Assembly: GCA_003945285.1 (NCBI GenBank)
Contig: AP019005.1
Span: 1,302,001 to 1,366,000 of the forward strand
Length of the DNA: 64,000 bases
Reading direction: 5' to 3'
Origin: Hydrogenimonas sp.
GTDB lineage: Bacteria > Campylobacterota > Campylobacteria > Campylobacterales > Hydrogenimonadaceae
Shown: in pieces, positions 9,122-17,860 of the stretch
Layout: every line of letters begins with the position of its first letter
Numbering within the stretch: the stretch's first letter is position 1
Program-made: the position numbers and the translations under genes
The notes under the pieces: model-generated
Told to the model about the DNA's origin: nothing
Database searches by the model: none
What the model saw: only the letters and a program-made list of their open reading frames with translations

Positions 9122-10731
9122 GAGCGGTTCTTTTAACCCTCACTCTCTCATCTCTTCTTCTGGCGGCAATCACACCGGAACAGCTGGAGAAGATGCCGCG
9201 AAGCTACGCCAAAGATTTCTATATCTGGCGCTTTCTTGCGCAGGACATAACCCCCGAAGAGGCCGACCTGGCCTTCTATCAGGTAAAATCCGTCAACTGG
9301 AAAATCCTCCACCGTTTCGCCAAGAAGAGTAATCAGGCCGGTTTCAAAGAGGCGGTGGAGTGCTACCGTCTGAAGCCGGGGCAACTGCCGGCAGCCACCC
9401 CCGGGTGTACAGTTACGGCTCTGACACCCTATAAGTTCACCAAGATCCCGGAACTTCGTAAGTATAGTGTTCTTCAGCAGATTTCAGACTTTCCGGATAC
9501 CGCCCGATGGGCCGCAGTGATGGCTTCTAAAGAGCCTTTTTTCGAACTTGTAAAGAGTGACGATGATACCTTCTTCAAAATCTTCAACAACTGCGGGTCG
9601 AAGTGGAGAGAGAAATTTCTGAACCGTCCCCTGCCTCCCGGACTCATAAAACGGCTCTCATCGAAAAAGGAGTTCGGGCAGACTATAAAGCTGATAGTGA
9701 CAGATCCGAAGCTGGATGCTCTCCAGCGCTCGCTGCTGGGTGTAGATGCGAAAAAGCTCTCCCACAGGAGTACCTTCTTTCTGGCTATGAACGCTCTTCG
9801 TCACGGGAAGGAGATGATTGCGGCAGACTATCTGGGCCTCGCATACAAAAAGGCCTACTACCGCTTCGACAAAGACAAAGTACTCTTCTGGCTGGCGAAG
9901 CTGCACCCCGAGAAAGATTATCTCTCGAGACTCTCGAAGAGTTTCGATCTGAACATATACAGGCTCTACGCCTCGGAGAAACTCGGAACGGAACTACCGA
10001 GAATAAGCACACCGGAGTTCGAAGAGAAAAGATCCGACTACAATATCAGCGACCCGTTCGCATGGCTGGCAGTACTGAAACAGATAAGAGGCAAAAGCAC
10101 GGATGAGCTCATAGATTACGCGAAAAGGTTCGCCTCCTCCGAAACAGTGGGTCACTACTGCTTCATAATGGAGAGAGCTTCGAAATATCGCACACACTAC
10201 TTTCCCCTCCCCTACAGGAGCGCCTATGCCTCTTTGAATACGGACGAAAAAGCGATGATTCTGGCTCTGGCCAGACAGGAGAGCCGATTCATACCATCTT
10301 CCATCTCAACATCCTACGCCCTGGGAATGATGCAGATAATGCCGTTTCTGGTGAAGTCTCTGGCAAAAGAGAGAGGTGAACCGCTGAATCTCGATGCAAT
10401 GCTCATACCATACAAAAATATCGACTACTCCATAGAGCACCTCAAGTATCTCAGGCGCTATCTGATGCACCCTCTATTCATAGCGTACGCATACAACGGC
10501 GGCATAGGTTTTACGAAACGGATGCTGACAAGAAGGGGGCTCTTTTTGAAAGGCAAGTACGAACCTTGGCTCAGTATGGAGCTGGTACACTACGACGAGA
10601 GCCGAAGATACGGGAAAAAAGTACTCGCCAACTATATCGTCTACAAAAAACTTCTGGGAGAACCTATCTCCGTGGCGTCACTCGTTGGAACTTTAACGAA
10701 ACCGGAGGGTACGGATCGGTTTCGAAAGTGA
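9118..10731 (+). CDS. slt: Soluble lytic murein transglycosylase
   Basis: Cleaves peptidoglycan glycan strands in the periplasm, forming 1,6-anhydro ends. The product has 537 residues: a signal peptide (1-17, VLLTLTLSSLLLAA), a long helical region (about 20-370), and a C-terminal lysozyme-like SLT domain starting at LALARQESRF, where the glutamate is catalytic, followed by SYALGMMQIMP and AYNGG. The ATG at 9118 overlaps the yggT stop and gives the signal peptide. The last 68 bp overlap the convergent lipoprotein gene. Confidence 0.92.
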   Translation: MRAVLLTLTLSSLLLAAITPEQLEKMPRSYAKDFYIWRFLAQDITPEEADLAFYQVKSVNWKILHRFAKKSNQAGFKEAVECYRLKPGQLPAATPGCTVTALTPYKFTKIPELRKYSVLQQISDFPDTARWAAVMASKEPFFELVKSDDDTFFKIFNNCGSKWREKFLNRPLPPGLIKRLSSKKEFGQTIKLIVTDPKLDALQRSLLGVDAKKLSHRSTFFLAMNALRHGKEMIAADYLGLAYKKAYYRFDKDKVLFWLAKLHPEKDYLSRLSKSFDLNIYRLYASEKLGTELPRISTPEFEEKRSDYNISDPFAWLAVLKQIRGKSTDELIDYAKRFASSETVGHYCFIMERASKYRTHYFPLPYRSAYASLNTDEKAMILALARQESRFIPSSISTSYALGMMQIMPFLVKSLAKERGEPLNLDAMLIPYKNIDYSIEHLKYLRRYLMHPLFIAYAYNGGIGFTKRMLTRRGLFLKGKYEPWLSMELVHYDESRRYGKKVLANYIVYKKLLGEPISVASLVGTLTKPEGTDRFRK

Positions 10732-11170
10732 GTCTGAATATTTTTCCTTTTTGCGGCGGGAAAACGGCCAGGTAATATTTTGCCCACCTGTTTACGCTCG
10801 GCATCAATTCGTATAGCTCGTCGCCTCTTTTCAGCGGCTCTACCGAGAGAGGAGAGAGGCCGTTCAGCTCTATATGAAAAAAGTCCGGAAACTTTTCATC
10901 GGGAACTTTTCTGTCGGTGATCACACCTACAAAAAAGTATACACCCTTCTCGTAAGGGTACTTGTCGGGGAAGACCTCGTTCAAAAGTGTCGCGCTTATC
11001 GAAGCCTTTGTCTCCAAAGATCTCACTATCTGCTCTTCACGGGTATTCACCAGCGCTTTTTCATAAATGGTATCTGGCTGAAGTATCCCCTCTTTGCACG
11101 CTTTGGTGCCGCATCCGCTGAATAGTGCGGATAGAAGAAGTACCGTAAAAAATATAAGAGCTTTTTTCAC
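10664..11170 (-). CDS. Small lipoprotein of unknown function
   Basis: I choose the GTG at 11170 because it gives a 168-residue protein with a perfect lipoprotein signal (KKALIFFTVLLLSALFSGC, Cys about residue 20). The frame stays open another 79 codons upstream, but that stretch lies in a palindromic repeat and lacks protein character. The mature part is soluble, with no recognised domain; WAKYYLAVFPPQ and FRLTFETDPYPPVSL near the end suggest a beta-rich fold. It overlaps the 3' end of slt by 68 bp, tail to tail. Confidence 0.7.
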   Translation of the reverse strand: MKKALIFFTVLLLSALFSGCGTKACKEGILQPDTIYEKALVNTREEQIVRSLETKASISATLLNEVFPDKYPYEKGVYFFVGVITDRKVPDEKFPDFFHIELNGLSPLSVEPLKRGDELYELMPSVNRWAKYYLAVFPPQKGKIFRLTFETDPYPPVSLKFQRVTPRR

Positions 11171-11240
11171 CTCGGCAGCCTTTATCTTCAAGATGGGTGA
11201 TTCTAACACAAAACCTTTTAAACATCGATATGCAACCAAA

Positions 11241-11405
11241 GCCCAAATCTCGAAATAGAATAGTTTGAAATCGATGCGATGCTTGTGGTCAGGCGGTTTC
11301 GGGAAAACTTGAGGCGCACCCGTCAGGTGCGTCGACGGTTTTCCCAAAAGTGCATGGCTGCAATGATCATGACGAGTTCTTCTATTTTTGTTTCTGGATT
11401 TGGGC
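11241..11405. repeat. Long imperfect palindrome, type 1, copy A
   Basis: A 165 bp inverted repeat. GCCCAAATC (11241-11249) pairs with GATTTGGGC (11397-11405), AAATAGAA (11253-11260) with TTCTATTT (11380-11387), GGGAAAAC (11301-11308) with GTTTTCCC (11338-11345), and CGCACC (11315-11320) with GGTGCG (11326-11331). It lies between the divergent lipoprotein gene and mobB. It shares architecture with the copies at 17561, 36253 and 51396, but its sequence match to them is weaker than theirs to each other. Confidence 0.65.
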
Positions 11406-11441
11406 AAAGGCCGCGTAACATCGCTTTAAAACTTTTTTGGC

Positions 11442-11447
11442 TATAAT
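11442..11447 (+). promoter_or_regulatory. Candidate -10 box for mobB-fbp
   Basis: TATAAT preceded by a T-rich run, 31 bp before the mobB TTG start. No -35 is visible. Confidence 0.5.
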
Positions 11448-11477
11448 CTCTACCGATTTCACCACTAAGGCTGACTA

Positions 11478-11975
11478 TTGCGAAAACGTTTTGCAGTCGC
11501 ATTTACAGGGCCTTCCAACAGCGGCAAGACGACACTGATCGAGAAGGTGACACGTACACTTATAAGCGATTACAAGATCGCCATCGTCAAAAACGACCCG
11601 AAGGACAAGGCGGTTTTCGACGTCGAGGGAAAAGATAGCTGGAAGTTTTTCCAAACAGGCGCCGAAGTTGTCGTCACCTCCCCCACAAGGACCACATATT
11701 TCTCCCACAGAGACAAAAGAGTGGAAGAGATAATAGATATGGTAAACGATTTCGACTACCTTCTGGTAGAGGGACTAAAAACGCTACCGCTGCCGCGCAT
11801 AGCCATTTTCCGAAACGAGATAGACGAGAGCTACTTCCCCTATTCGGAGGCGATAGCGGTAGACGAGTCGGTAGATATACAGAGATACGAGATACCGGAA
11901 AATATTGATATTCTGAATCTCAACGACATCGCCGGAATCATCGGCTGGATAAAAAAGAATGCAAAGGCCGTATAG
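11478..11975 (+). CDS. mobB: Molybdopterin-guanine dinucleotide biosynthesis protein B
   Basis: A 165-residue GTP-binding protein that assists MobA in attaching GMP to molybdopterin. The Walker A motif is GPSNSGKTTL at 11-20, followed by the family segments VKNDPKDKAVFDVEGKDS and LLVEGLKTLPLPRI. The start is TTG (11478-11480) with AAGG about 8 nt upstream. It is followed directly by fbp with no gap. MobA and the molybdoenzymes it would serve are not in the window. Confidence 0.92.
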   Translation: MRKRFAVAFTGPSNSGKTTLIEKVTRTLISDYKIAIVKNDPKDKAVFDVEGKDSWKFFQTGAEVVVTSPTRTTYFSHRDKRVEEIIDMVNDFDYLLVEGLKTLPLPRIAIFRNEIDESYFPYSEAIAVDESVDIQRYEIPENIDILNLNDIAGIIGWIKKNAKAV

Positions 11976-12827
11976 ATGACACTTAAACCGATCTTTGACG
12001 CGATAGAGCGGTCTGCCCACAGAATCAGAGACGCGATAGCAAGCGAGGATCTCTGCTACTCCGAACAGTGCAACGCCACCGGAGACATGCAGTTGAAACT
12101 GGACATTCAAAGCGACCTCATCATCGCCGAAGAGTTCTCCAAAATAGCGGCGGTCAAAGCCATCGCCAGCGAAGAGAAGGAGGAGGAGGAGATACTCCAT
12201 CCCGATGGAAGGTATATGATCGCCTACGATCCGCTCGACGGCTCCAGTCTCATAGATGTGGACCTGAGTGTCGGCTCCATATTCGGAATATACGACGGAG
12301 AGTTCCAGGCATCCTCCATGCTCGCATCGGTCTATATAGTCTACGGCCCCAGACTCGAGATGGTGACCGCATATAAAGGCGGAGTTCGCCACTTCATCTT
12401 CAGGCACGGGCGGTTTATGGAGCAGAGTACGATAGAGCTGAACGAAAAGGGAAAACTGAACGCTCCGGGCGGAACGCAGCAGCACTGGCCCGCGCACCAC
12501 AAGGAGCTCATAGACTCGCTTTTTGCCGAGGGTTACCGTCTACGCTACTCCGGCGGCATGGTTCCGGACCTGCATCAGATACTCCTTAAAGGGGGCGGTC
12601 TATTCAGTTACCCGGGAACCGACGACAAACCGAACGGCAAACTGCGCAAGCTTTTCGAAGTCTTTCCTTTCGCTTTCATCTACGAAACCGCCGGAGGAGC
12701 GGCGATAGACGACAAAGGTCGCAGGCTTATGGAACTTCCTTGTGACGATCCGCACGAGACCACTCCCTGTTTTTTCGGCAGCCGCTACGAGATCTCCAGG
12801 GTGAAAGAGGCCTATGGCGTCACCTGA
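11976..12827 (+). CDS. fbp: Fructose-1,6-bisphosphatase, class I
   Basis: Hydrolyses fructose-1,6-bisphosphate to fructose-6-phosphate in gluconeogenesis. The product has 283 residues, somewhat shorter than the usual ~330 but similar to other Campylobacterota. The metal site shows as EE in [10 protein letters not shown] followed by [14 protein letters not shown], and the substrate-binding region as [18 protein letters not shown]. It starts immediately after the mobB stop. The stop lies within the next small gene (14 bp overlap). Confidence 0.93.
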   Translation: MTLKPIFDAIERSAHRIRDAIASEDLCYSEQCNATGDMQLKLDIQSDLIIAEEFSKIAAVKAIASEEKEEEEILHPDGRYMIAYDPLDGSSLIDVDLSVGSIFGIYDGEFQASSMLASVYIVYGPRLEMVTAYKGGVRHFIFRHGRFMEQSTIELNEKGKLNAPGGTQQHWPAHHKELIDSLFAEGYRLRYSGGMVPDLHQILLKGGGLFSYPGTDDKPNGKLRKLFEVFPFAFIYETAGGAAIDDKGRRLMELPCDDPHETTPCFFGSRYEISRVKEAYGVT

Positions 12828-13017
12828 AAAGAGAGTTGACAGATGGGAGGCGGCAAGGGAAGAGGCGAAGGAGAGGCTCGTCGCATGCCAGAAAGAGAGA
12901 GGGGTTTCCAGCTGTCTGAAGTGCGAGAAAATCATCGGCTGCGAAACGAGAAACGACTATGTGAAAAAGGTCTACGAGAGTATGAGCAAGGGAGAGGGCG
13001 GCGGATTCGAATTTTAG
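12814..13017 (+). CDS. Small conserved CxxC protein
   Basis: The product is a 67-residue, strongly charged protein with an N-terminal helix ([19 protein letters not shown]) followed by [18 protein letters not shown]. The cysteines CLKC and C, plus the earlier AC, could bind a metal. It overlaps the fbp end by 14 bp, so it is translationally coupled. I recall similar small proteins next to fbp/metG in other Campylobacterota but know no function. Confidence 0.6.
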   Translation: MASPEKRVDRWEAAREEAKERLVACQKERGVSSCLKCEKIIGCETRNDYVKKVYESMSKGEGGGFEF

Positions 13018-13022
13018 AAACC

Positions 13023-13131
13023 TACGTTAACCCCAAATCTCGAAAACTGCTATTTCGAAGTTTCAGGGGATAAAGGGAACGGCTGGTCCGGGCCGAAGCT
13101 TGGGCTTGGTTCAAGTTTTACGTAACATCAG
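13023..13131 (-). repeat. Dispersed intergenic repeat, type 2, copy b (inverted)
   Basis: Read on the minus strand it begins CTGATGTTACGTAAAAC, then AAGCCCAAGCTTCGGCCC, then AAATAGCAGTTTTCGAGATT. The first two blocks match the copy at 36421-36571, including AGCCCAAGCTT; the last resembles the AATC/GATTTCG hairpin of the copy at 17477. It lies between the small CxxC gene and the metG leader hairpin. Confidence 0.6.
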
Positions 13132-13142
13132 TTAGAAAGAGA

Positions 13143-13184
13143 GTTGAAGAGTGGAGACCGACGGGTCTTTACTCTTCAACTTTT
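13143..13184 (+). terminator. Strong hairpin with T run upstream of metG
   Basis: GTTGAAGAGT (13143-13152) pairs perfectly with ACTCTTCAAC (13171-13180). An inner AGACC/GGTCT stem stacks on it, and TTTT follows at once. It has the shape of an intrinsic terminator and lies only 21 bp before the metG ATG, so it either ends the mobB-fbp operon or sits in the metG leader. Confidence 0.65.
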
Positions 13185-13205
13185 CACTAAAAAACGGGGT
13201 CAACA

Positions 13206-15176
13206 ATGAGCGAAGAGAAATGTAAAAGAGTCTATATCACCACTCCCATCTACTACGTAAACGACGTCCCACACATCGGACACGCCTACACAACCATAAT
13301 AGCGGATACACTCGCACGCTATTCGAGGCTTGCAGGGATGGATGTCTTTTTTCTTACCGGCACGGACGAGCACGGCCAGAAGATAGAGCAGGCGGCAAAG
13401 GCGCGCGGGAAAACGCCCAAAGAGTATGCAGACGAGATCTCGGGACGTTTCAAGAAGCTGTGGGATGAGTTCGATATAAGTTACGACAAATTCATACGTA
13501 CGACGGACGAGCAGCATGTCAAAGGGGTACAGAGAGCCTTCGAGGTGATGTACAACAACGGCGACATATACAAAGATGTCTACCGCGGCCACTACTGCGT
13601 CAGCTGTGAAACCTTTTTCACGGCGCAGCAGCTCGTCGATGAAGAGTTCTGCCCCGAATGCGGACGCTCCACCTCGATAGTGGAGGAGGAGAGCTACTTT
13701 TTCAGACTCTCAAGGTACCAGGAGAGGCTTCTGGAGTGGTATGAGAGCCGCCCCGACAGGATTCTGCCCAAATCAAAAAAGAACGAAGTCGTAAACTTCG
13801 TCAAAAACGGCCTAGACGACCTCTCTATTACCCGTACAAGCTTCGACTGGGGCATCAAACTGCCTGCATCGATCAACGACCCCAAACACGTAATGTATGT
13901 CTGGCTCGACGCTCTTATGAACTACGTTACCGCACTCGGCTACGGAACGGACGAGAAACTTATGCACTACTGGCCCGCAAAAGTGCACCTGATAGGCAAA
14001 GATATTCTCCGTTTCCACGCCATCTACTGGCCCGCCTTCCTGATGAGCCTCGGCCTGGAGCTCCCCCGCCACGTAGCGGCACACGGATGGTGGACACGAA
14101 ACGGCGAAAAGATGAGCAAATCGAAAGGCAATGTGGTCGACCCGAAAGAGATAGCCGACGCATACGGCCTGGAGAACTTCCGCTACTTCATGCTTCGCGA
14201 GGTTCCGTTCGGGCAGGACGGTGATTTCAGCCAGCGCGCACTGATAGACAGAATAAACTCCGATCTCGGAAACGATCTGGGCAACCTGCTCAACCGCATC
14301 ATAGGAATGAGCGGAAAATATTTCGATTTCCGCATCGAAAGCGGCGGAGTGGCTGCATACCACAAAGATGAGCTGAACGAAGCGGAAAAGATATTCACGA
14401 CCGTAGAGCCCTACCTCTACGAGATACAGACCAACCGCTACCTCGAAGATCTCTGGAAAACGCTGCGCATAGCCAACAAGGCTATCGACACCGCAATGCC
14501 GTGGGCCAAAATGAAAGAGGGCAGAGAGGATGAGGCTATGGCGACGATAGCCCTGGTTGCGAATATCCTTGCCAAGGTTTCTGTTCTTCTGCATCCGTTC
14601 ATGCCCAAAACCACACAGACCATCGCCAAAGCCCTGGACTTCGAGATAGATAACGGAAGCTACGTGAAACTGATAAAAGAGTCCGAACTTCTGGATGAGT
14701 TCAGAATAGAGAAGATTCCGCCTCTCTTCCCGCGCATAGAGGAGCCGCTGGTTGAGACTCCATCCGAAAAAGCAGAGGCGAAAAAGAGAGAAGAGAAGGC
14801 GAAAGAGCAGAAGCGTTCCGAAGGTGGGAAAAAGGAGGAGTCGGGAGCGAACACCATAACGATAGACCGCTTCTTCGAGGTATCTTTGAAGGTAGGTACC
14901 GTCGTAGAAGCTGAAGAGGTCCCAAAAAGCAAGAAGCTCCTCAGGCTCCAGGTCGATCTGGGCGAGGAGAAGCCCCGCCAGATCGTAGCGGGAATTAAAG
15001 AGTGGTACTCGCCGGCAGATCTGCTCAATACCCAGGTATGCGTAGTTGCCAACCTCAAGCCGGCCAAACTTATGGGTATGATCTCGGAGGGGATGATACT
15101 GGCGGCAAAAGATGAAAACGGCCTCTGCCTCATTCGGCCGGAAAAACCAAAAAAAGCCGGTACCCCCATCGGCTGA
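13206..15176 (+). CDS. metG: Methionyl-tRNA synthetase
   Basis: The product has 656 residues. The class I catalytic core carries HIGHAYTT (20-27) and the KMSKS loop EKMSKSKGNV (near 302). A zinc knuckle shows as CVSC...CPEC (about 136-159). After the anticodon-binding helical domain comes a Lys/Glu-rich linker (about 525-550), then a C-terminal EMAP-II/Trbp111-type tRNA-binding domain (ITIDRFFEVSLKVGTVVEAE onward) that promotes dimerisation and tRNA capture. The start has a GGGG ribosome site (AACGGGGTCAACAATG). It is followed after 8 bp by the Mur-ligase-N-like gene. Confidence 0.96.
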   Translation: MSEEKCKRVYITTPIYYVNDVPHIGHAYTTIIADTLARYSRLAGMDVFFLTGTDEHGQKIEQAAKARGKTPKEYADEISGRFKKLWDEFDISYDKFIRTTDEQHVKGVQRAFEVMYNNGDIYKDVYRGHYCVSCETFFTAQQLVDEEFCPECGRSTSIVEEESYFFRLSRYQERLLEWYESRPDRILPKSKKNEVVNFVKNGLDDLSITRTSFDWGIKLPASINDPKHVMYVWLDALMNYVTALGYGTDEKLMHYWPAKVHLIGKDILRFHAIYWPAFLMSLGLELPRHVAAHGWWTRNGEKMSKSKGNVVDPKEIADAYGLENFRYFMLREVPFGQDGDFSQRALIDRINSDLGNDLGNLLNRIIGMSGKYFDFRIESGGVAAYHKDELNEAEKIFTTVEPYLYEIQTNRYLEDLWKTLRIANKAIDTAMPWAKMKEGREDEAMATIALVANILAKVSVLLHPFMPKTTQTIAKALDFEIDNGSYVKLIKESELLDEFRIEKIPPLFPRIEEPLVETPSEKAEAKKREEKAKEQKRSEGGKKEESGANTITIDRFFEVSLKVGTVVEAEEVPKSKKLLRLQVDLGEEKPRQIVAGIKEWYSPADLLNTQVCVVANLKPAKLMGMISEGMILAAKDENGLCLIRPEKPKKAGTPIG

Positions 15177-15184
15177 TTCAGAGA

Positions 15185-16189
15185 ATGCGTCTTGAAAACG
15201 TAGTGGCCGTCACCGGCGGCCGACTACTGAACAATCCTTCCATCTCGCGTTTCGAGAGTGTAGCCCTGACTCCGAAAAAGGTATCGAGAGGCTCGCTTTT
15301 TGTTACAGGAAATCCTGAAGAGATAGAAGAGGCGCTCCGAAACGGCGCATATGGAATAGTCACAGATAAAAAAGTCTCCCCCACCGATGATGAAGTGGCA
15401 TGGATAGAGGTTGAAAATCTCTCCGATACGCTTGTAAAACTGCTGCGGCTCTGGCTTGTTATCAACCCCAGGAGATTCGTACAGGTATCCCCGCAGGTTA
15501 TGGAGTTCATGCGAATGACAGCCTGCGGGCGCAATGCACTACTGCTTCCTGAAGATAGGATGAAAGCGGGCGAGACGATCCTCGCCTCCTCTGCAGAACA
15601 GACCCTTTTTAGCGACAACAGAACTCTTCTTGAGCATATGGGTACCGAAACTTTCCACCTGAAACCGGATATACCGGCTTTCACTCCGGTTGCGGACCTT
15701 ATCTTCGAAAGCTCCTTCATCCTGGATGGAGTCTTTCACGAAAGAGTACCTCTGCCTCCCTGTATGCAGCCCATTTTTCTCGAGGCAGTCGGACTTCTTG
15801 CGGCATCCGGTGCCGACTACACTCTTTCACATCTCGGACATACACCCTCTTTCGAGCCAGTTTTCGTAGATAGTAGGCTTAATGCCATGGAGCCCGGCTC
15901 CACCGAACAGGTTCTGATATTTGCCGACTCCGCTATACCTAACCGCTGTTACGAAGAGTTAGCCCGAATCAAATGGACGAACTGTAAACTCTTCACTCCA
16001 ACACAAATTAAGTTCAGGTGTGATATAAAAATGGAGATAAGCAGTTATGCCCGAATTTCAGATCTCTTGGAGATGCTAGAAACTCCGTTGAAACCCGGTT
16101 ATTACCTCATTGTAGGGTTACGGAGCGATACATTTTTCAGAGAAAGCGGCACATCTGCCAAAAAATTTGAGACAAAAGGACTGTTTTAG
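15185..16189 (+). CDS. MurF/MurE N-terminal-domain-like protein of unknown function
   Basis: The product has 334 residues. The first ~75 resemble the N-terminal UDP-sugar-binding domain of Mur ligases (ENVVAVTGGRLLNN, then DSR-like FESVALTPKKVSRGSLFV and ALRNGAYGIVTDKK). The ATP-binding GKT motif of a working ligase is missing, and the rest does not resemble the Mur central domain closely. A gene of this kind follows metG in Campylobacter too, as I recall. It is probably co-transcribed with metG and abuts the antiporter gene. The role is unknown; binding of a nucleotide sugar or muropeptide precursor is a guess. Confidence 0.65.
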   Translation: MRLENVVAVTGGRLLNNPSISRFESVALTPKKVSRGSLFVTGNPEEIEEALRNGAYGIVTDKKVSPTDDEVAWIEVENLSDTLVKLLRLWLVINPRRFVQVSPQVMEFMRMTACGRNALLLPEDRMKAGETILASSAEQTLFSDNRTLLEHMGTETFHLKPDIPAFTPVADLIFESSFILDGVFHERVPLPPCMQPIFLEAVGLLAASGADYTLSHLGHTPSFEPVFVDSRLNAMEPGSTEQVLIFADSAIPNRCYEELARIKWTNCKLFTPTQIKFRCDIKMEISSYARISDLLEMLETPLKPGYYLIVGLRSDTFFRESGTSAKKFETKGLF

Positions 16190-17353
16190 ATGAGTACATC
16201 CTCCGAACCCTCGTCGGACTTACAGGATTTCATAGGTAACTACTGGGATATTTTCGCCGGCGCTTTTTTTAGTCTTCTGGCTCTTCTTTTTCACTTGAAC
16301 GGTTTTACATATCTGGCGGTACTGAGTGCCGGGCTCGGAATTGCATCACTCTCTTTTACAGTATCGGAAATTGCCGAGATTCTGGCTGAGAGGCTTCAAG
16401 AGCCGTACTCCAGTTTCGTACTCACTTTCAGCGCCGTAGCGGTCGAAATTCTCCTTCTTTTCATGATCATGCTCGAGAGTTCGCACGGTGAACATGCGCT
16501 CGAGACTGTCAAGAGCGGTATCATATCGGCTGTGATAGTCGATATGAACGTACTGTTGGGGATCGCCGTATTTGTTGGAGGTCTACGCTTCAAAGAGCAG
16601 GAGCACAATGAAGATACCTCCAGCACCTACACCACCATTCTTCTTGTCGCCTCGGTGGCGCTGCTTGTTCCAAGTGTTCTGGCATACTCTCCTGGAGGAT
16701 CAGAAAACCTTCTCGTTGCCAGCTACATTATAGCTTTGCTGCTCGGTCTGTACTATATGAGTATATTCATTTTCCAAACAAAGACACATATACACTTCTT
16801 CAAAGCGACGGCACGAAGCAGAATCTTCAGGCTACGAAGGAAGAGGGGCGGAAGTTCGGAAGAGGATGAAGAGGACGATAATTACATATTCGACAGGCTT
16901 TCGATAAAAGCCAACCTGATAGTAATTTTTCTTCTTATATTCATCATCGGCATCATAGCCGAAATATTCGCCAGTGACGGTATGCAGATAGCCAAAGAGT
17001 ACGATATATCGGCGGCACTGGCCGGTCTTGTCATCGCCATTATCAGCGTCTCACCGGAACTCTTCACCGCAATAAAGGCGGCAAAATCAGACCAGATACA
17101 GAGAGTCGTGAACATCGCGATGGGAGCATCTACCGTTTCGATTCTTCTAACCGTCCCGATTCTCATGCTGCTCTCACCGTTCGCCGATATACAGCTTACG
17201 CTGGACTTCAACTCCCTGCAGATAGGGGCGCTCATTTTGACTGTAATACTGGCATGGAAGACAACTGACAACGGTGAGACGAACTACGTAGAAGGTATAT
17301 CTCACCTGATGTTCTTCTTCGCATTTGCCGTCATAGCGGCGTTTTATCATTAA
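16190..17353 (+). CDS. Ca2+/H+ antiporter-like membrane protein (CaCA superfamily)
   Basis: The product has 387 residues and about 10-11 hydrophobic segments in two halves. The alpha-repeat regions read SFTVSEIAEILAERLQEP (near 65-85) and IISVSPELFTAIKAAKSD (near 283-300), each with the conserved acidic residue. The two halves are separated by a charged, acidic cytoplasmic linker (GGSSEEDEEDDN, near 225). This layout fits ChaA/CAX-type cation-proton antiporters. It begins immediately after the preceding stop (TAGATG), so it is co-transcribed with the MurF-N-like gene. Confidence 0.82.
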   Translation: MSTSSEPSSDLQDFIGNYWDIFAGAFFSLLALLFHLNGFTYLAVLSAGLGIASLSFTVSEIAEILAERLQEPYSSFVLTFSAVAVEILLLFMIMLESSHGEHALETVKSGIISAVIVDMNVLLGIAVFVGGLRFKEQEHNEDTSSTYTTILLVASVALLVPSVLAYSPGGSENLLVASYIIALLLGLYYMSIFIFQTKTHIHFFKATARSRIFRLRRKRGGSSEEDEEDDNYIFDRLSIKANLIVIFLLIFIIGIIAEIFASDGMQIAKEYDISAALAGLVIAIISVSPELFTAIKAAKSDQIQRVVNIAMGASTVSILLTVPILMLLSPFADIQLTLDFNSLQIGALILTVILAWKTTDNGETNYVEGISHLMFFFAFAVIAAFYH

Positions 17354-17364
17354 AAAATTGACAC

Positions 17365-17391
17365 GTCTTCAGAAGCTAAGCTCCTGAAGAC
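17365..17391 (+). terminator. Hairpin after the antiporter gene
   Basis: GTCTTCAG (17365-17372) pairs perfectly with CTGAAGAC (17384-17391), 12 bp after the antiporter stop. No T run follows. Two more small hairpins, GCCCC/GGGGC and CGCTTC/GAAGCG, follow within 70 bp, so the region 17354-17476 is densely structured. Confidence 0.4.
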
Positions 17392-17476
17392 TACGCTGGG
17401 CGCTGTGCCACTGAAGCTAGCCCCTTGCGGGGCAGACGCTCGCTTCACTCGCGGGAAGCGAAACACTCTTTTAGGT

Positions 17477-17551
17477 TATTCGCTTTCTCGAAATCTCCGA
17501 TTTCGTAGCTTTAGGGGGTTGTAGGGACTTCAGTCCCTGCTCTTTTCTATA
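17477..17551 (-). repeat. Dispersed intergenic repeat, type 2, copy c (inverted)
   Basis: Read on the minus strand: GCAGGGACTGAAGTCCCT, then CAACCCCCTAAAGCTACG, then AAATCGGAGATTTCGAG. The order and sequence match copies a and d (GGGAC hairpin, CCCCCTAAAG, ACGAAATC). It lacks the CTGATGTTACG end. Confidence 0.6.
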
Positions 17552-17560
17552 TTTGCAGAT

Positions 17561-17788
17561 ACGGTAATTCAAAACTCAAGATAGATGAAGAGATGGGTCG
17601 GCGAAATCTGCCAGCATTGCGATTTGAGCGGCAGCGGGGCGTTAAGAAAACCGCTCGTGCCTGAAGGGTTCCGTAGGAATTTGCGGTTTTCAGCCCCGTT
17701 GCCGCGTCCCGAAGGGCAAATCGCATCTGCGTACGGGTTTTGCCGACCCGTCTCGGTTTTTTCTTTACGCTTAATTTTGAATTACCGT
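17561..17788. repeat. Long imperfect palindrome, type 1, copy B (228 bp)
   Basis: The ends ACGGTAATTCAAAA (17561-17574) and TTTTGAATTACCGT (17775-17788) are a perfect 14 bp inverted repeat. Inside, GATGGGTCGGC pairs with GCCGACCCGTC, GCGATTTG with CAAATCGC, GCGGGGC-type sequence with GCCCCGTTGC, and AAAACCGC with GCGGTTTT. The block GATTTGCCCTTCGGGACGC, read on the minus strand, matches copy C at 36253. With the preceding hairpins and repeat, it accounts for the 507 bp gene-free interval 17354-17860. Confidence 0.75.
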
Positions 17789-17818
17789 GGGTTTAGCCTC
17801 CGCTGAGTTGCAAATAGA

Positions 17819-17824
17819 TATAAT
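17819..17824 (+). promoter_or_regulatory. Candidate -10 box for the TRAP receptor gene
   Basis: TATAAT 37 bp before the ATG at 17861, just downstream of palindrome copy B. No -35 is evident. Confidence 0.45.
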
Positions 17825-17860
17825 CTTCTCTATATTTCAAGGATCAAAAGGTTTTTTCCT

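Noticed and set aside
11171-11407. N-terminal extension of the lipoprotein gene
   Set aside because: The extra 79 codons fall in palindrome copy A, and the lipoprotein signal begins at GTG 11170.
13143-13205. T-box riboswitch before metG
   Set aside because: Only the terminator-like stem is present; there is no Stem I or T-box sequence, and T-boxes are not expected in this phylum.
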